From Calcarisporiella thermophila CBS 279.70 (lineage: Eukaryota; Calcarisporiellomycota), in NCBI RefSeq assembly GCF_041956535.1, contig NW_027192206.1:291149-355148 (forward strand): a stretch of DNA of 64,000 bases, read 5' to 3'. Numbering within the stretch: position 1 is the first letter of the stretch; every line of letters begins with the position of its first letter. The notes under the pieces were generated by a model. It was not told the DNA's origin, did not search any database, and saw nothing but the letters and a program-made list of their open reading frames with translations. Shown piece after piece: positions 34,337 to 46,629 of this stretch. The position numbers and the translations under genes were made by a program.

Positions 34337-37300
34337 ATGGATAATCGACGTCAGGATGGAAATCGCACAAATGATTTGCACCCCAGCTTCCCATATCGCC
34401 ATTCTTTTTCAGAAGCTGGAGCTAGTAGTAGCGGCACTCATATGCATCAAGTTGAGTCACCCCGCGAATCACGTACTCTTAGTTCTCGCGGAGTCCCAAT
34501 GGTAATTATAGGAATTACACGATAATTATTACATCAATTATAACTTTTATATTAATTTATAAAATTAGACTCTAGGCCGCTGTATGTGTTGCTCAAGGTA
34601 AATTACTCATACACTGCTCCTTTTCCTCCCTTTATTGATTTACAATTTTGGATAGTCAACTGAGATATCCAAAATCAGTTTCCTGCTATAGATGCACTGT
34701 GTGCGATACTATAAATGATCTAATTCCCATTAGAAGTATATTTTTGTCAGAATTATCAATTTCACTCTAATTTTATATTAACCCATACATAACTAGTGGA
34801 AAATTCAGAACCTCTTGATCTTAATCGGTTGCGCGCTCTTTCTGCCTCGATTTCACAAAAATCCAAGGAAAAAGATTCGCCTTGTGAAAAAAGTTCACAA
34901 AAGTCTTTCGCTGAATACGAGGCGTTAAAGCGGATAATCATGAATACTTTCTCAAGCTGGACTAATCTGAATGAAAGCTTTTCTAACGTTTGTGGACACA
35001 ATTATTTTTTAATCAGCCGCAATATGTTTTAACACATTATATTATCTAGAGTCAATCCGTAGCTATAGACAACTGTGGTGTTGACTTAGACCACGTTCGA
35101 GAAGCATATAAAATTATCATAGATTCAGTAAGTTGCACTGACATCTGAACCTAACATATAACCTATAGTGATTCTTCGCTTTAGCCCACTTCAATTGTCC
35201 AAACCATGCTGTCCGCAACGGATACATTACTTCGAAGACCTGGAAAGTATGGCACCTTGATATTATTAGAACGATATGAAGTTCCGAGCTCTTTAATTAT
35301 TTGAAATATTATAGGATAATGAAATACAAGGAAGACCTCAAATTTTTGATGATTATACTGGAGGTAAATTAAAACAAATTGTCTTATGTTATAATGATGT
35401 TATTTAGTGAAATGAGTTAATCTACTAATGTTTGCTTTAGAACCCTCTGTTATCACAATATTATTATACTCCCGAATCCCAATATCACCACGGCATCTTG
35501 AAACGTCTTATAGGTATAATTTCATGCCTATCTAACGAACTACACCACTATTTCGTGAACTGGTTTGCTAGGTATTTATTTTTTTATTTTATTTTATTTT
35601 ATTTTATTTTATTTTATTTTATTTTGTTACTGGTTTACACCTAATTTTTTAAAATTTTCTTAAGAACAAGCACATCAATTCTGCGTAGACGGGTAGAGTT
35701 AGTAAATTCATTTATAACCTATCGACTTGATAAAATACAGCGCGATTCTACTCGGTCAAATCCTGGTTCATATGAGTCTGATTGGAGCATAAGATCTGCT
35801 GCTAGAGTAATGGCACTACTTTGTAAATTTTTTTGAAATTCCCATTAAAATTACTATACTAAGTATAATTTTCCAATTAATATTATTTTTTAGTTGCCGC
35901 TAACAGTCAATCTTCAAAACTCCCTTTATATGAGTTTTATAACACAATGGTAGACTACATCGACTTGATTGCCGACTATGATTTGTGGAGGATATGTTCG
36001 GGAAAATTTTCGTTTTGCCAGTATCCGTTCTTAATCAGTATGGGCGCAAAGATGCAAATAATGGATATAGATGCAAAACGTCAAATGGAGAACAAATTCA
36101 AAGTAAGATTAGCGTATTATATTTAATGTTTGCCTTTTCTGATACCAACAACTAAAACAGGAGGCAATTTTTACGATAATATTCCAAAAACGTGCTATAG
36201 TTCCTTACCTTGTGCTGCAAGTACGGCGCGACAGGCTAATCGAAGATTCGTTAAATCAGGTATGAAAATATGAATATGATCTTGAGATTCTCTTATATAT
36301 ACCATTTATTCTTAATTATTAGCTTGCATCTCATGATGCGGATGACCTTAAAAAATCTCTGAGGATTGAATTTACCGGTGAAGAGGGAGTAGATGCTGGT
36401 GGTCTCCGCAAAGAATGGTTTTTACTCTTGGTAAAAGAGCTTTTCGAGCCTCAGTATGGTATGTTTACCTGGGACGAAGATTCAAAATTGTGCTGGTTCA
36501 ATCCGGCCAGTTTTGAGACAGATGAGCAATACTATCTTGTCGGTGTGGTGATCGGACTCGCAATTTACAATTCTACCATACTTGATATCCATCTCCCACT
36601 TGCGTGCTATAAGAAACTGCTCAACTATCCTGTGGGACTCCAAGATCTAAAAGAATTCCGTCCGGTAAATTTTATTTCTGCCATAAGCTTTACTGTGCTT
36701 AATTCTTATAATTTGAATCAAGGCTTTTGCTCGTGGTTTAGAGCATTTGCTGGAATTCGAAGGCGATGTCGAATCCATATTTTGCCGCGATTTCGTAGGT
36801 GAATACGAAGCATTTGGAGAAGTACAGCGTATCCCCCTTATACCGAATGGAGAAAATATACCTGTGACTAATGAAAATCGCAAGGGTAGGCGTAAAATTT
36901 TGAAGATATCCCATAATTTTATAATTAATATCTTTTTTTTTGCAGAATACGTGGATAATTATGTTGAATTTATTCTCAACAGATCTATTTCCCGACAATT
37001 CAATTCCTTCAAACAGGGTTTCCAACGAATATGTGGCGGTAATGCACTATCAGTAAAATTACAATTTTTTATTTTTGCTATTATCTTTGTTTTAAATTAA
37101 TATAATCATATTACAGCTTTTTCGTCCAGAGGAAATTGAGCTTTTAGTACGAGGAAGTGCTGAACCTTTAGAGATTGAGCAATTGCGTGCGGTTACTGAG
37201 TATGAGGGGTTCTTGCCTGAAGAACCGCTCATAAGGTAAGTTAAATGTATTATTACTACATTCATGGTATTCTCCTTACCCATGTATCCCATGATATATA

Positions 37301-37626
37301 GAGATTTTTGGGATATATTTGCAAATATGGATCCACAGCTTCAACGAAAACTATTAATTTTTGTCACCGGTACTGATCGAATTCCTGCGACAGGCACAGC
37401 AAATCTTGCATTCAAAATCAGTTGTATCGGTGAAGATACCGAACGGTAGGTTTTCTACGTCGTCACTATTTCTTTTTTCAACATCGCTCACTAATTATTC
37501 ATAAGTCTTCCCATTTCTCATACATGTTTTAACCAACTATGTCTGTACCGTTACCGTGGTCGAGCCAAGTTACGAGACAAACTGATCCTAGCAATAAACG
37601 AAAGTCAAGGCTTTAGCTTACGATAG
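34337..37626 (+). CDS. HUL4: HECT-type ubiquitin ligase, Hul4-like
   Basis: A multi-exon gene (more than ten exons) ending with the stop at 37624-37626. HECT E3s take ubiquitin from an E2 onto a cysteine and pass it to substrates; Hul4 is a nuclear fungal member linked to protein quality control. After a Ser-rich leader (MDNRRQDGNRTND) lies a Cys-rich zinc ribbon, GRCMCCS then QLRYPKSVSCYRCTVC, across a small intron (about 34570-34730). The HECT domain occupies the C-terminal third: GEEGVDAGGLRKEWF, FETDEQYYLVGVVIGLAIYN, and the C-lobe FVTGTDRIPATGTANLAFKI then LPISHTCFNQLCLYRY, whose Cys is the catalytic residue. It ends INESQGFSLR. One intron holds an (ATTTT)8 microsatellite. The ATG at 34337 is the first in frame with the leader. 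Confidence 0.92.
35586..35625 (+). repeat. (ATTTT)8 microsatellite
   Basis: Eight uninterrupted ATTTT units inside a HUL4 intron, preceded by a T run. Length variation between isolates would be expected. Because it is intronic it should not change the protein unless splicing is affected. Confidence 0.95.
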
Positions 37627-37833
37627 ATTGGATCTATGTAACATTATATCTAACCTAATATTAAAGGTGCAATCAATGTTTGTGCTTATATTTGCCCCAA
37701 CATTGCCAAGTGGGCTTGTTACGTTGATTGATTGCTTCGATTTGAAATTATAAACATTAAGCATGTATATTGAGGTTTGTTTATAAGCAGAAATGAAAGA
37801 AAAAAAATTTTATTTACAAAAAAGAGTATAACA

Positions 37834-39477
37834 TCACCTATTGGTATAAGTTTTTGTTCTCCTATATCTTTCATATATGTCCTCATCATCTTGAAAGTTA
37901 CCTATGCCATATTTTTGGCCTCCAGCTCGAGCCTGATTTACAGAAATTGGTTCCAGTATTCCACTACTGGTTGAACTTCCGAGTCCACTTCCAGCGCCTG
38001 ACCACCCTAGTTTCTGTAGCATACGGTGACCGATATTATCTTCGTGGATGAAGTGATCACCTTGAGCTTGTCTTGACGAATACTCATTTACTCCACCATT
38101 TGAACGCTTAGGAGTATCATTGCTGAAGCGGGATCGAGCTGAATGATTATAAGTTTCTCGCTCTCTAGGCTGCACTCTTGATTTCGAATTTGAATGATGA
38201 TTACGAATTTCCCGTGACCGACTACGCCGATAATCTCTACTACTTTTCCGCCCTCGACTGCGACTGCGACTGCGACTGCGGCTATGGCTATGGCTACGGC
38301 TACGGCTGTGATTACGATTGCGATTATGATAGCGACTGCGACTGCGACTACGGCTGCGATTGCGCCTGTGATTACGATCTCGGCTGCGGCTTCGGCTGCG
38401 ACTTCTGCTGCGACTTTGGCCACGACTTCGATTCCGGCTACAATTTTGTTCCGATTACGATTAAATTAGTTATCAAGAGCCTAATTCTCAAATAAATTCA
38501 TAAAAATTATTAATCTACCTAAATCCTGGCGATGGAGACCTTGAACGAGAACGTACACTTGAAATTGAACTAAAAGGTATAAATTATTTATATTGAATAA
38601 AATTGTCCAACGGGAAGAACAGTACCTTCTAGAATCTCTAGACAAAGATCTGGAATGATACTTATGAGCTGAATGAAAATGAGATTTTGAATCTCTCACT
38701 TCTGTCGATTTACGTCGAAATCGCCCTATAATAGTGCTAAGATAATTCATGTCCCAACCTTCATTTTTAGAGATAGTAGGGGCATCAGTTGAATTGGTCC
38801 TTGGTTCTATGCCCATACAGAACTCATTCACAGCTTCGAATAGCTCTTGAGACGGAGGAGGTAAGGGAGGAAGTCGAATGCTACTAACTCGTATAGGAGT
38901 ATATGGTAGATCCTCAGCCTATAAATTTTATAGTAAATAAAATAAACAGTAAGAAAATCTAACAGAGAAAAGCATATATTAGATAAGTTTTACCGAAATT
39001 AGCGGTACTATTATTCCTGCTGGTAGCTCATAGTACTTTTTTTCTGGCATTAGTGGTCTAGGAAGAGGTCCAGCTGAAGGAATTACTGAATCTTGAGAAT
39101 AAACACCAGTTGAAAAACCAGAAGGGCAAGAAGGAATGAATGGAGGGGCATTTATTGGAGGGGGTGCATGTGGGCGAGGTTGAAGAAATGGCGGCCGAAG
39201 GGGTGATGCAACGAGAGGATCAGCGGAATTATTACCAATAGGCACACCGGAGAACCCTCCATGCGTGAAGGAAGTAAATACATGTTTAGGTTGTTGGAAC
39301 GAACTGGTAGTATTCTGATCATTGCCTAATGAAATGCGAACGGCAATAAAAATAGTAACAGAAGAACATTTTATATGGTGAACATCAGAAGGATAAACAG
39401 TTCATTTTATTTATACAATGTTAGTAGATTACAATTAACGACTTAAAACTCCTGCACTTACTCTGTTTCTGATCCAT
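37834..39477 (-). CDS. CHERP-like G-patch and RS-domain protein
   Basis: About six exons from ATG 39477 (first exon 39462-39477 encodes MDQKQ) to the stop at 37834. After a Pro-rich leader come YYELPAGIIVPLIS, IRLPPLPPPSQELFEAVNEF and NEGWDMNYLSTIIGRFRRK, then a long Arg-Ser repeat (about 38440-38180). A G-patch follows, IGHRMLQKLGWSGAGSGLG, and the end is DIYERYRRTKTYTNR. The order YY-LPAG, RLPP-PP, EGW-L--F, RS, G-patch and a terminal D-YE-YRR-K-Y matches the C-terminal half of metazoan CHERP, a U2 snRNP-associated splicing protein. The N-terminal SURP and CID domains of CHERP are not encoded here. The RS tract is built from AGT/AGC and CGN codons, giving spurious ORFs in the other frames. 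A splicing role is inferred. Confidence 0.8.
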
Positions 39478-39759
39478 AGCCGGTGGATTAATGTAATGGA
39501 ATATTTTCTTTCGTAAAGATCTGAAGTATTATGATTGAAAAATCCTTGCGATACTATAACGATTCAGGGGATGGATTTAATTAAGTTTCCTCGGAAATAC
39601 TATTTAAAGTGGGAGACTCTCTGCATCCCTGCTATTAGAAATGTGCTTTATGATCTCACCATCCCAATTTGGAAGTGGGCTCAATAATTATAAAAGTATA
39701 CTTCAATTATCATTAATAATTCCCTATAATTTTATCAAGGTATCAACAATTTCCTAATA
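39478..39759. promoter_or_regulatory. Divergent promoter region, CHERP-like / TANGO2
   Basis: 282 bp between start codons in opposite directions. AT-rich with a TATAAT-like string; no element assigned with confidence. Confidence 0.45.
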
Positions 39760-40781
39760 ATGTGCATTTTATTCTGGACTGTGGATAACCATCCATTCTA
39801 CAGATTGTAAATGTCTCCTTTCCTAAACCATACTTGAACACAATTGTATTTAATTTATTATTCCGATATCTTTTTGTTAATAGTATATTTGCAGCCAACC
39901 GAGATGAATTTATAGAACGCCCAGCAAAGCGAGCTGATTTTTGGGATCCCCCATATGAACAAATACTGGCCGGACAAGATCTTTTGGGGAACGGAACTTG
40001 GCTAGGAATAACTCGTAATGGGAGGTTTGCTGCTCTTACTAATTTTCGTGAAAATGCTCTTCCAAAATCAAAAAAAGATGTTGCAATCAGTCGTGGTTTG
40101 ATCGTTCGAGATTTTCTCTCTAAAGACAATGTGAGCGTATCTGAATTTTTATCGGATTTAAATCTTAAAGGCAAACAATACGATGGTTTCATCATTATTG
40201 CATGTGACTTTAAAGAAAAACCAGAATTTTGGTACGCTTCAAATAGAGACGAAAAACCTCGGCCCTTGGAAAGTAAACGTGTATATGGTAAGAGATTACC
40301 CCATTATACCTGAGACGTATTTTTAAATCCTATAGAATATAGGACTATCTAATACGATTATTAGCCAAGAATGGCCAAAAGTAAAGGAGGGGAAACTTCT
40401 TTTTCAAGACATATTGCAGACGAAGTTTGAAGATGAGACTTCACTAATTCACGCACTTTTTAGATTGCTTCAGTATATATCCTAATAGTTCATACAATCA
40501 TATTTGTATAGCTAAACAATAATATTCTTACCAGGACTACTTCTCCATTTCCCAACGATGATTTCACAAGCAATCGCGACAGCTTTTCTACGCGAATAAA
40601 AATCCCACTAGTTTACGAGACGAGTACGAATGATGTCAAGCGGGCTTATGCAACGCGTTCTAGTACGGTTATTCTCATTGATAACCAATGGAATGCTACT
40701 TTTGTTGAGCGCCACCTATTTGATGAAAAGGGAAACCCTGAAAATATAGAATTTCATCATAAATTCCGTATATCAATATGA
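39760..40781 (+). CDS. TANGO2: TANGO2-family NRDE protein
   Basis: Four exons: 39760-39806, 39884-40287, 40343-40472 and 40535-40781 (275 aa, human TANGO2 is 276). The protein starts MCILFWTVDNHPFYRFIFAA and carries the family's NRDE motif (ANRDEFIERPAKRADFW) near residue 22. It continues with GTWLGITRNGRFAALTNFRE, FWYASNRDEKPRPLE (the second NRDE), LSNTIISQEWPKVKEGK, and a C-terminal YATRSSTVILID and VERHLF. The invariant Cys2 after Met, seen in N-terminal nucleophile hydrolases, is present. The family is linked to Golgi organisation and to lipid or heme handling in mitochondria; its chemistry is not settled. Confidence 0.94.
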
Positions 40782-40955
40782 TTAAAGTTAATGTACTATT
40801 TTATCATTAATAATTGTTGTTTCAAAGACTAACTCTGAATATAATATATTAATCGTGTTCAATTGAATTTAGATGAATTGTTTACTGCGCCACTCATCAA
40901 TTTTATAAAAACAATGCTCAAACAATTCATCTGGAAAATTGATATATACATAAAT

Positions 40956-41353
40956 ATGCTCTCGGCGCGACCTACTTACGAACTCTTTCGCAGCACCTTC
41001 AAGCGAGCAGAGCGTGGACTTTTTGGCGGAAAACATATTCAATTTGGGAATAATGTAATCTTAACATCTCTAATTTAAAAAACCGTTTTGCATAATTAAT
41101 TTCATATTTTGCTGTATAGAATCCTTTTTCAAAGAAAAAGACTCGTAGGAACTGGTTACCCAACGTCCAAAGTAAACGCATTTTCTCGGAAGCCCTTAAC
41201 AGCTATGTTAAATTGAATGTCACTACATCTATTCTGCGTACGATTGACAAAAAGGGAGGTCTTGATCAATACCTTCTTAAAACAAGAGATCAGAATATAT
41301 TTAGTAAGAAGGGCCTCCAGTTGAAAAGGGAAATTGAATCATCTAAACGCTAA
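40956..41353 (+). CDS. MRPL24: Mitochondrial ribosomal protein bL28m
   Basis: Two exons, 40956-41054 and 41120-41353 (110 aa). bL28 belongs to the large subunit. The signature AERGLFGGKHIQFGNN, then FSKKKTRRNWLPNVQ, KRIFSEALNSYVKLNVTTS, LRTIDKKGGLDQYLL, is that of bacterial-type L28. I chose ATG 40956 because MLSARPTYELFRSTFKR is a typical basic mitochondrial leader; an in-frame ATG at 40914 would add 14 residues. The 5' end of this gene is only 174 bp after the TANGO2 stop. Confidence 0.93.
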
Positions 41354-41510
41354 GGAGATTCAAGTGAAGCTAATGATAGAATGTATATTTGTGCCATTGG
41401 CTCTCTCTTTTCACTCTTACAATGTATAATTTTGCCCAGGCTGCCGATATTGAATATTACTATAACTTTATACAAGTATTGTTTTATTTTTTAAATCTCC
41501 TCCAATTTAC

Positions 41511-44018
41511 CTACGATAAAATAAATCGATGGGATGCGTTGTACATTCGAGCAAGCTCATAGTCTGTCGGGTACACCTTTATAGGAATCAAGCAATCTAA
41601 AGTTTCTACATAAGTCTCCTGCATCGCCTGAAAGTGTTTATGACGATCATCCGTATTCGTGCGTACAAATGGAGTCAATGCCGCACTTGTGACAAACTCG
41701 ATTCCAAGATACCACTGAAGACGCACTAATAAACGTGCAAAAAAGTGAATTCAGGTGTATATACAAAGAAAATTAATTTATATACCTCCTGTAGTAAAGA
41801 ATTCTGGGGTACCAGAAGGTGGTATGCAGAGATTAAAACTCGCACGACGAGTACTTAAGCAAAATTCATTGTGTTCAGCATAAACTTGGCGAGTAGCTCG
41901 AGCAATTTGACTAGAGGATCGATTTGTGATGCTTTGTTCAATTCGCTCTGTTGTCTCCAAACTTACGGACACCTAGTGAGAAAAATATTCATATTATGCG
42001 AATATTAAAATACAATGAAAAATAGTAGCTACTTGATAAGTAGGTATAGCGTGCTGAGTAAGGACGATTACGCCGGAAACGACTTCGCCCAAACGATATG
42101 CAGTTTTCGGAAGGATCAACTCGGCCACTCTATCATTTCCTTTACAAATTTCAAATGTTGCTGAAGAGAATTAAGTTAAGTTAACGCTATAAGAGAATAA
42201 GTTACAATATTCAAGTCCACCCACCCCCCTTTGTACTCTTTGAGAGATAGTTCACAATACGTAAGCAATTAGAATTATCAGCAAAATTTTTTGTATAAGC
42301 TCCACTTTCTCTTCGAGTAAGCTCAGTCCCTCCAGGAGTCAGAGTGCTTAAATCATCAGAGTGCTGTAGGCGCTGAACATAATTCATGAACTCTTGTTTT
42401 GACACATCTGAATGAAGAATGAAATATTTAATAATTTGAAAGATATATAATATATATTAAAACTCACTATACTTCTGTTTTAACTTGACAGGGATATCTT
42501 CGATACAAAATACAGTAGCTTCGTCTTGCCACACGACTATAGGATTCATCAAATCATAAACTGGGCGTGATCCGTCCTCTTTATAAATAAACATTAGAAT
42601 AGGTTAATAAACCCTTAAATAACACTAGGAATACCAGAAGTATGATTAAACACGCGGAACGGAAGCTCCAACACTTGAGATTGATTATTTAATCCTCCAT
42701 TCTGAATGCCCACTATAAGATTATAATTAAAGCGGAAAGCTTTGCCCTTGTGAGATGGCGGAAGATCTGATGGGAGGAAAGTTTCGTATTTAACTATATT
42801 CAACCATATATTAGAGTATTAGATATATGAATAAAAACAAATAAAAAATGAGCCCTAACAAGTTCTTGTCTCTCCTGGAGCAAGGTGCAAGCTAGTAAAT
42901 ATAATCGATGGCGGTGTCGAGAACACGGGAACAGATTTTTCTTCTATATTAAAGAAATTGTATGGAATGAGAAGATCAGAAAATCAAAATGTAAAAATAT
43001 TATAAGTTGCATCACTACCATCACGACTTCGAGTGCCGCTTGAATAAAAAGAAGTTCCACTAGAAGAAGAAATAAGACTTCCACCTCCATGACCGCCACT
43101 TCGGTGGGCTGGCTTATACATAACTTTGGATTTTACTGGCTCGAAATCACTTATTTTAACCAGGTTCTGATCAACAAAAAAGTGGCCTTCAATTTGAGCA
43201 AAACTCCATAAAATTGTTTCGGATTTGTGAGCGAGCGATGGTGATGAATTAAATTGTGAAACCAAAGATAATCGTCGATTAACACGGTCCGATGAATTCC
43301 ATTCAGTAGAAAGATCATGTTGTTTAATTGCATATAAATCCAATGACGCTCGAGGAGTAGTATCTTCTATATCCATATCAAGCGAGAACGTTTCTGAAAG
43401 ATCTGTTTTTCGTCCCTGCAGAGATTCTTCGGTGAGATCTGGGGTAGATTCAATGTCGTCCACATCTAATAATAAAAATTAAGATATATATCTGTACATT
43501 TAGGTAAAATTCAAATAAAATTTACTTAAGGAATAAGGGGTAGCATCTATAGGTTCGTTAATCTGTAGAGATCCTGAAGCCATCTGCTCGCTTCCACTAA
43601 GGAAGGATAGAGTTGATGAGGCAATTGACGTAAGGGAAGCAGAGCGTCTTATCAGATTGCGAAGGCCACTTGTACTTGACAATGATTGCTCGAGACTGTT
43701 TAGAACAGACGAGTTTGTCTTTGAAACAATAGTAGCATCCTTTCCATTCCTTTGATTCGATTTCGGAGTCTGTCGGATGAAATCTCGCGGTGGCTCACTG
43801 CTTGAACGAGAATGGTTTGCAAAACCGTTGATAAGTGAAGTAATATCCCTTCGACTTAATTGTGAAGAGCTTGGCCGATTAACTCTAGCCCGAGGTGATG
43901 ATGGCGCAGAATTGAAATGTGAAGGGGAAGTGTGGGAGTTGGTGAATGATATAGTGCAGGAAAACTTCTCACCGGCGAAAAATACACCATTCTGATCCAA
44001 TGTAACAGAGATATTCAT
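41511..44018 (-). CDS. RGP1: RGP1, subunit of the Ypt6/Rab6 exchange factor
   Basis: About nine exons. Rgp1 with Ric1 activates the Golgi GTPase Ypt6/Rab6 for retrograde endosome-to-Golgi transport. The protein begins MNISVTLDQNGVFFAGEKFS, an arrestin-like start, then has a long Ser-rich insert (SSSQLSRRDITSLINGF, FSLDMDIEDTTPRASLD). Conserved Rgp1 blocks follow: ETILWSFAQIEGHFFVDQ, PPSIIFTSLHLAPGETRT, GKAFRFNYNLIVGIQ, DRVAELILPKTAYRLGE, VRLQWYLGIEFVTS and ETLDCLIPIKVYPTD. It ends in NASHRFILS. ATG 44018 is used; another ATG at 44027 adds MLN. The assignment rests on block order and remembered family sequence. Confidence 0.87.
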
Positions 44019-44027
44019 GTTTAACAA

Positions 44028-44941
44028 ATGACATAAATGTGTAATGAAAATATATAAAAAAGGTAAATATAAGACGGATCGAGAATCTAGAAAAATATTT
44101 TCTAATAAAACGTTCCGCTAATCTGGCAACACACTAAATGTAAAATGTAATCCCATATATACTTATTTTATCGCGCTCAATATTATTGACTCCACAAACG
44201 TAGATATTTCACAAAATTCCGATTTTTTTCGCATCATTAATAACCTTAGCAGACTTAATAACCCATACACGTTGAAATAGGCAAGAATTTGGATTATTCC
44301 CTAACATCGGCTTCAGGATGGTCTTATCTAATGCCCACATCCTTCTCCAAACAAAATTAATTACTATACACCTTCAATATACCTGGTTTTTGTTTAAATA
44401 AAATGAAAAATATATTTATAAAAATTTAATTGGAGAACAATTATTTAAAATTTTCAAAATATTCAATTTTCAAAAAATTTTTTTAAATTTAAACTAAAAA
44501 TTTATTCTAAAATAAAATAATTGTGATATTGGATAAAAATTTCATTATAACTTTTTTTAATCCTATTAGAATAATGTAAAAACTTTAATACATTATTTAA
44601 TGCAATATTTTTTCTTGTTCAGCCAAAGTTCATTAGCCAAGAGTTTTTCACATTTTAAAAACACAACATCTATTGGAAAATAAAAGATAATGCTAGTAGT
44701 ATTTTCAGGTTTAAACGTAGGCAAAAACTTTCAATTAAGTAGCAAGTAAAGTTATTTTGTTTCATTTCAACATTTGAGAGGTTCCGCTGTTCCAATTGTT
44801 AATTTTTTCACTCGTTTAGAGTAACTCTCATATAATGAATTCAATACCGAGAAAGATACCAGTGAACTGTAGCTGACATTTTAATTATCGTTTATTTAAC
44901 TCACATAACACGTGAAAAATCAGATATACAGTTTTACGGTC
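44028..44941. other. AT-rich gap between RGP1 and mS23
   Basis: About 900 bp, extremely AT-rich from about 44380 to 44620 with A and T runs and no supported ORF. It must carry the RGP1 promoter and the mS23 3' end. The low-melting core would suit a replication origin, but nothing in the sequence proves one. Confidence 0.45.
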
Positions 44942-45663
44942 TCATAATCCGACCCTTCTCATAGCGATCGCCTCAGCTTCTTTAAGAATTTTCTCTTCTA
45001 ACAACAAGCCCTTCTTCACGGTTGGACGCTCTGTGAATACTGCGCCAAATGCACGAGCCTGTTCTTCTGCTACTTTTTGCTCTGTCTCTTCCATGGCACG
45101 AATAGCATAAAATTCGGAGCATGCTTGGGCATATGCCTGTTGTTCTGTTAGCCCCTTGTGGCGCATGAGATGAAGCTGATATTGAATTACACTATGTTAT
45201 GTTTAAAATTAAGATCTGAATCCTCTTTCCTATCTTATATCATAAGATGTACTAACCACTCTCCAGTTATTTCACTAGGGTGCATACCAGGTGCAAGTAA
45301 GCTGCTCCAATCATTGCGATTAGTTCCTTCACCTTCAATCAAGACACGAGGGCGATGAAGTTCAAAGGGATGATCGCGGAAAAATCGATGTCTGAGACGG
45401 TCTTCGGGATATATTATTGGCTGTGGACGTGGTTTTCGTGTACGTAGGTGTTTTTGTTGATGATGTGTTCTGGTTTTAGTGGTGGGGCCATGTGATTTTC
45501 CTTCTCCGAGAAAATCTTGTGCTTGATGTGAAAATACTATACTTGGACCGGGGGGAATAAGGCGCACAGCAGGATACCACGCCGGCTGTTCCTTCAAAAG
45601 CCCTCCTTTGAGAAGATTTTTAACTTGGTGGTGAATCTGTGATGGTCTTGCTCGATAGGACAT
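44942..45663 (-). CDS. RSM25: Mitochondrial ribosomal protein mS23 (Rsm25 family)
   Basis: Two exons, 45257-45663 and 44942-45191 (218 aa). mS23 is a small-subunit protein of the fungal and metazoan mitoribosome. The start MSYRARPSQIHHQVKNLLKG and GGLLKEQPAWYPAVRLIPPG is the family's N-terminal signature (basic, a GLL/AWY core). RLRHRFFRDHPFELHRPR and GLTEQQAYAQACSEFYAIR are later blocks. The C-terminus is a Glu/Lys helix. ATG 45672 (MKKMSYR) is an alternative upstream start. It diverges from SPF27 across 132 bp. Confidence 0.9.
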
Positions 45664-45795
45664 CTTTTTCAATTATTGAAATTATGTTTGAGATTGAAGA
45701 GAGTGCTGTGTTGACAGTAATTTATGTGGCGGAGCAATCAATTCAATAATCTAGCGAGAATTTCCAAAATATATTTCTGAAGATTTCTTGAATAA
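45664..45795. promoter_or_regulatory. 132-bp shared promoter, mS23 / SPF27
   Basis: Only 132 bp separate the two divergent start codons. No TATA box was assigned. The two 5' leaders must be very short or overlap. Confidence 0.55.
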
Positions 45796-46629
45796 ATGGC
45801 GAATAGTGACTCAATTGATTGCCTCCCATACGTAGATCGCGAAATAGATGCTGAAGGTAAATCTCTCTTTTTTATAACCTTAATCACACATACTTATTTT
45901 TATTATTCAAGGGGTTCGCGATCTTGTAGATCAAATAGTTGCACAAGAACTGCAGGCATCAAAACTAGATCGAGCCGAGTCCCCGAAACCTATAGATCTC
46001 TTTCAGGATGATTCTCACTTGCTAATACGAGAAGAAATAGAAAGAGTGAGTGCTGGACTTGCTTTACCTCAGATGGATACGACGCGATACCACCTCAATC
46101 CTCCTGAAGAAGAGAAGAGTAATGATCTCGATGCATGGCGTCAAGCGATTAACAACGCAAAAGCTCAATTGAAAGCACAAGAGAGCCGGTAAATACTTTA
46201 TTATCTTACGTAGCTACAAAACATTAATCTTTATATTCTCTGCTAGACTTTCTAATCTCGAAAATTTGCAAAATAATGGATCTGAAGCTTGGTTAGCTTA
46301 TAATAGTGAGCTTGAGTATACCCTTGCACAAATTCAAAGTGAAGCGAACAATTATCGCCAACGTATCGTAGAACTAAATCGACGAAGAAAACTCGAGCAG
46401 GTCATAAAAATTTTTATTAATTTTGATGTATGAAATTTTAGTAACACTAACAATTTATTAGGTCCAAGCTGGAAACACTCTGCGCACACTCCAGTCTAGA
46501 TGGGCAGAACTTTTGAGACAGACGGTTCAAGTGGAGGTAGCATGTGCCACCTTGAATGCAGAGGTGGCAGACCTACGCCAAAAAGCATCCAAAAATGATT
46601 CTTCTAAAAATATTGGTGCAAATATATAA
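45796..46629 (+). CDS. BCAS2: Pre-mRNA splicing factor SPF27/BCAS2
   Basis: Four exons: 45796-45856, 45912-46188, 46247-46400 and 46462-46629 (219 aa). SPF27 (BCAS2; Cwf7/Snt309 in yeasts) is a coiled-coil core subunit of the Prp19 complex in the active spliceosome. The protein begins near DSIDCLPYVDREIDAEGVRD, the CLPYVD start being diagnostic. ERVSAGLALPQMDTTRYHLN and DLDAWRQAINNAKAQLKAQE follow, then long heptad-rich helices (LSNLENLQNNGSEAWLAYNS, NNYRQRIVELNRRRKLEQ) and a final helix VEVACATLNAEVADLRQ. Length matches BCAS2 (225 aa). Confidence 0.94.

Noticed and set aside
38088-38495. Ala/Val-rich and Tyr/Gly/Cys-rich ORFs over the RS repeat
   Set aside because: Other-frame readings of the CGN/AGY repeat that encodes the Arg-Ser domain of the CHERP-like protein.
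44380-44620. AT-rich core as a replication origin
   Set aside because: Low GC alone is common here; no origin motif could be defined, so it is noted only as an AT-rich gap.
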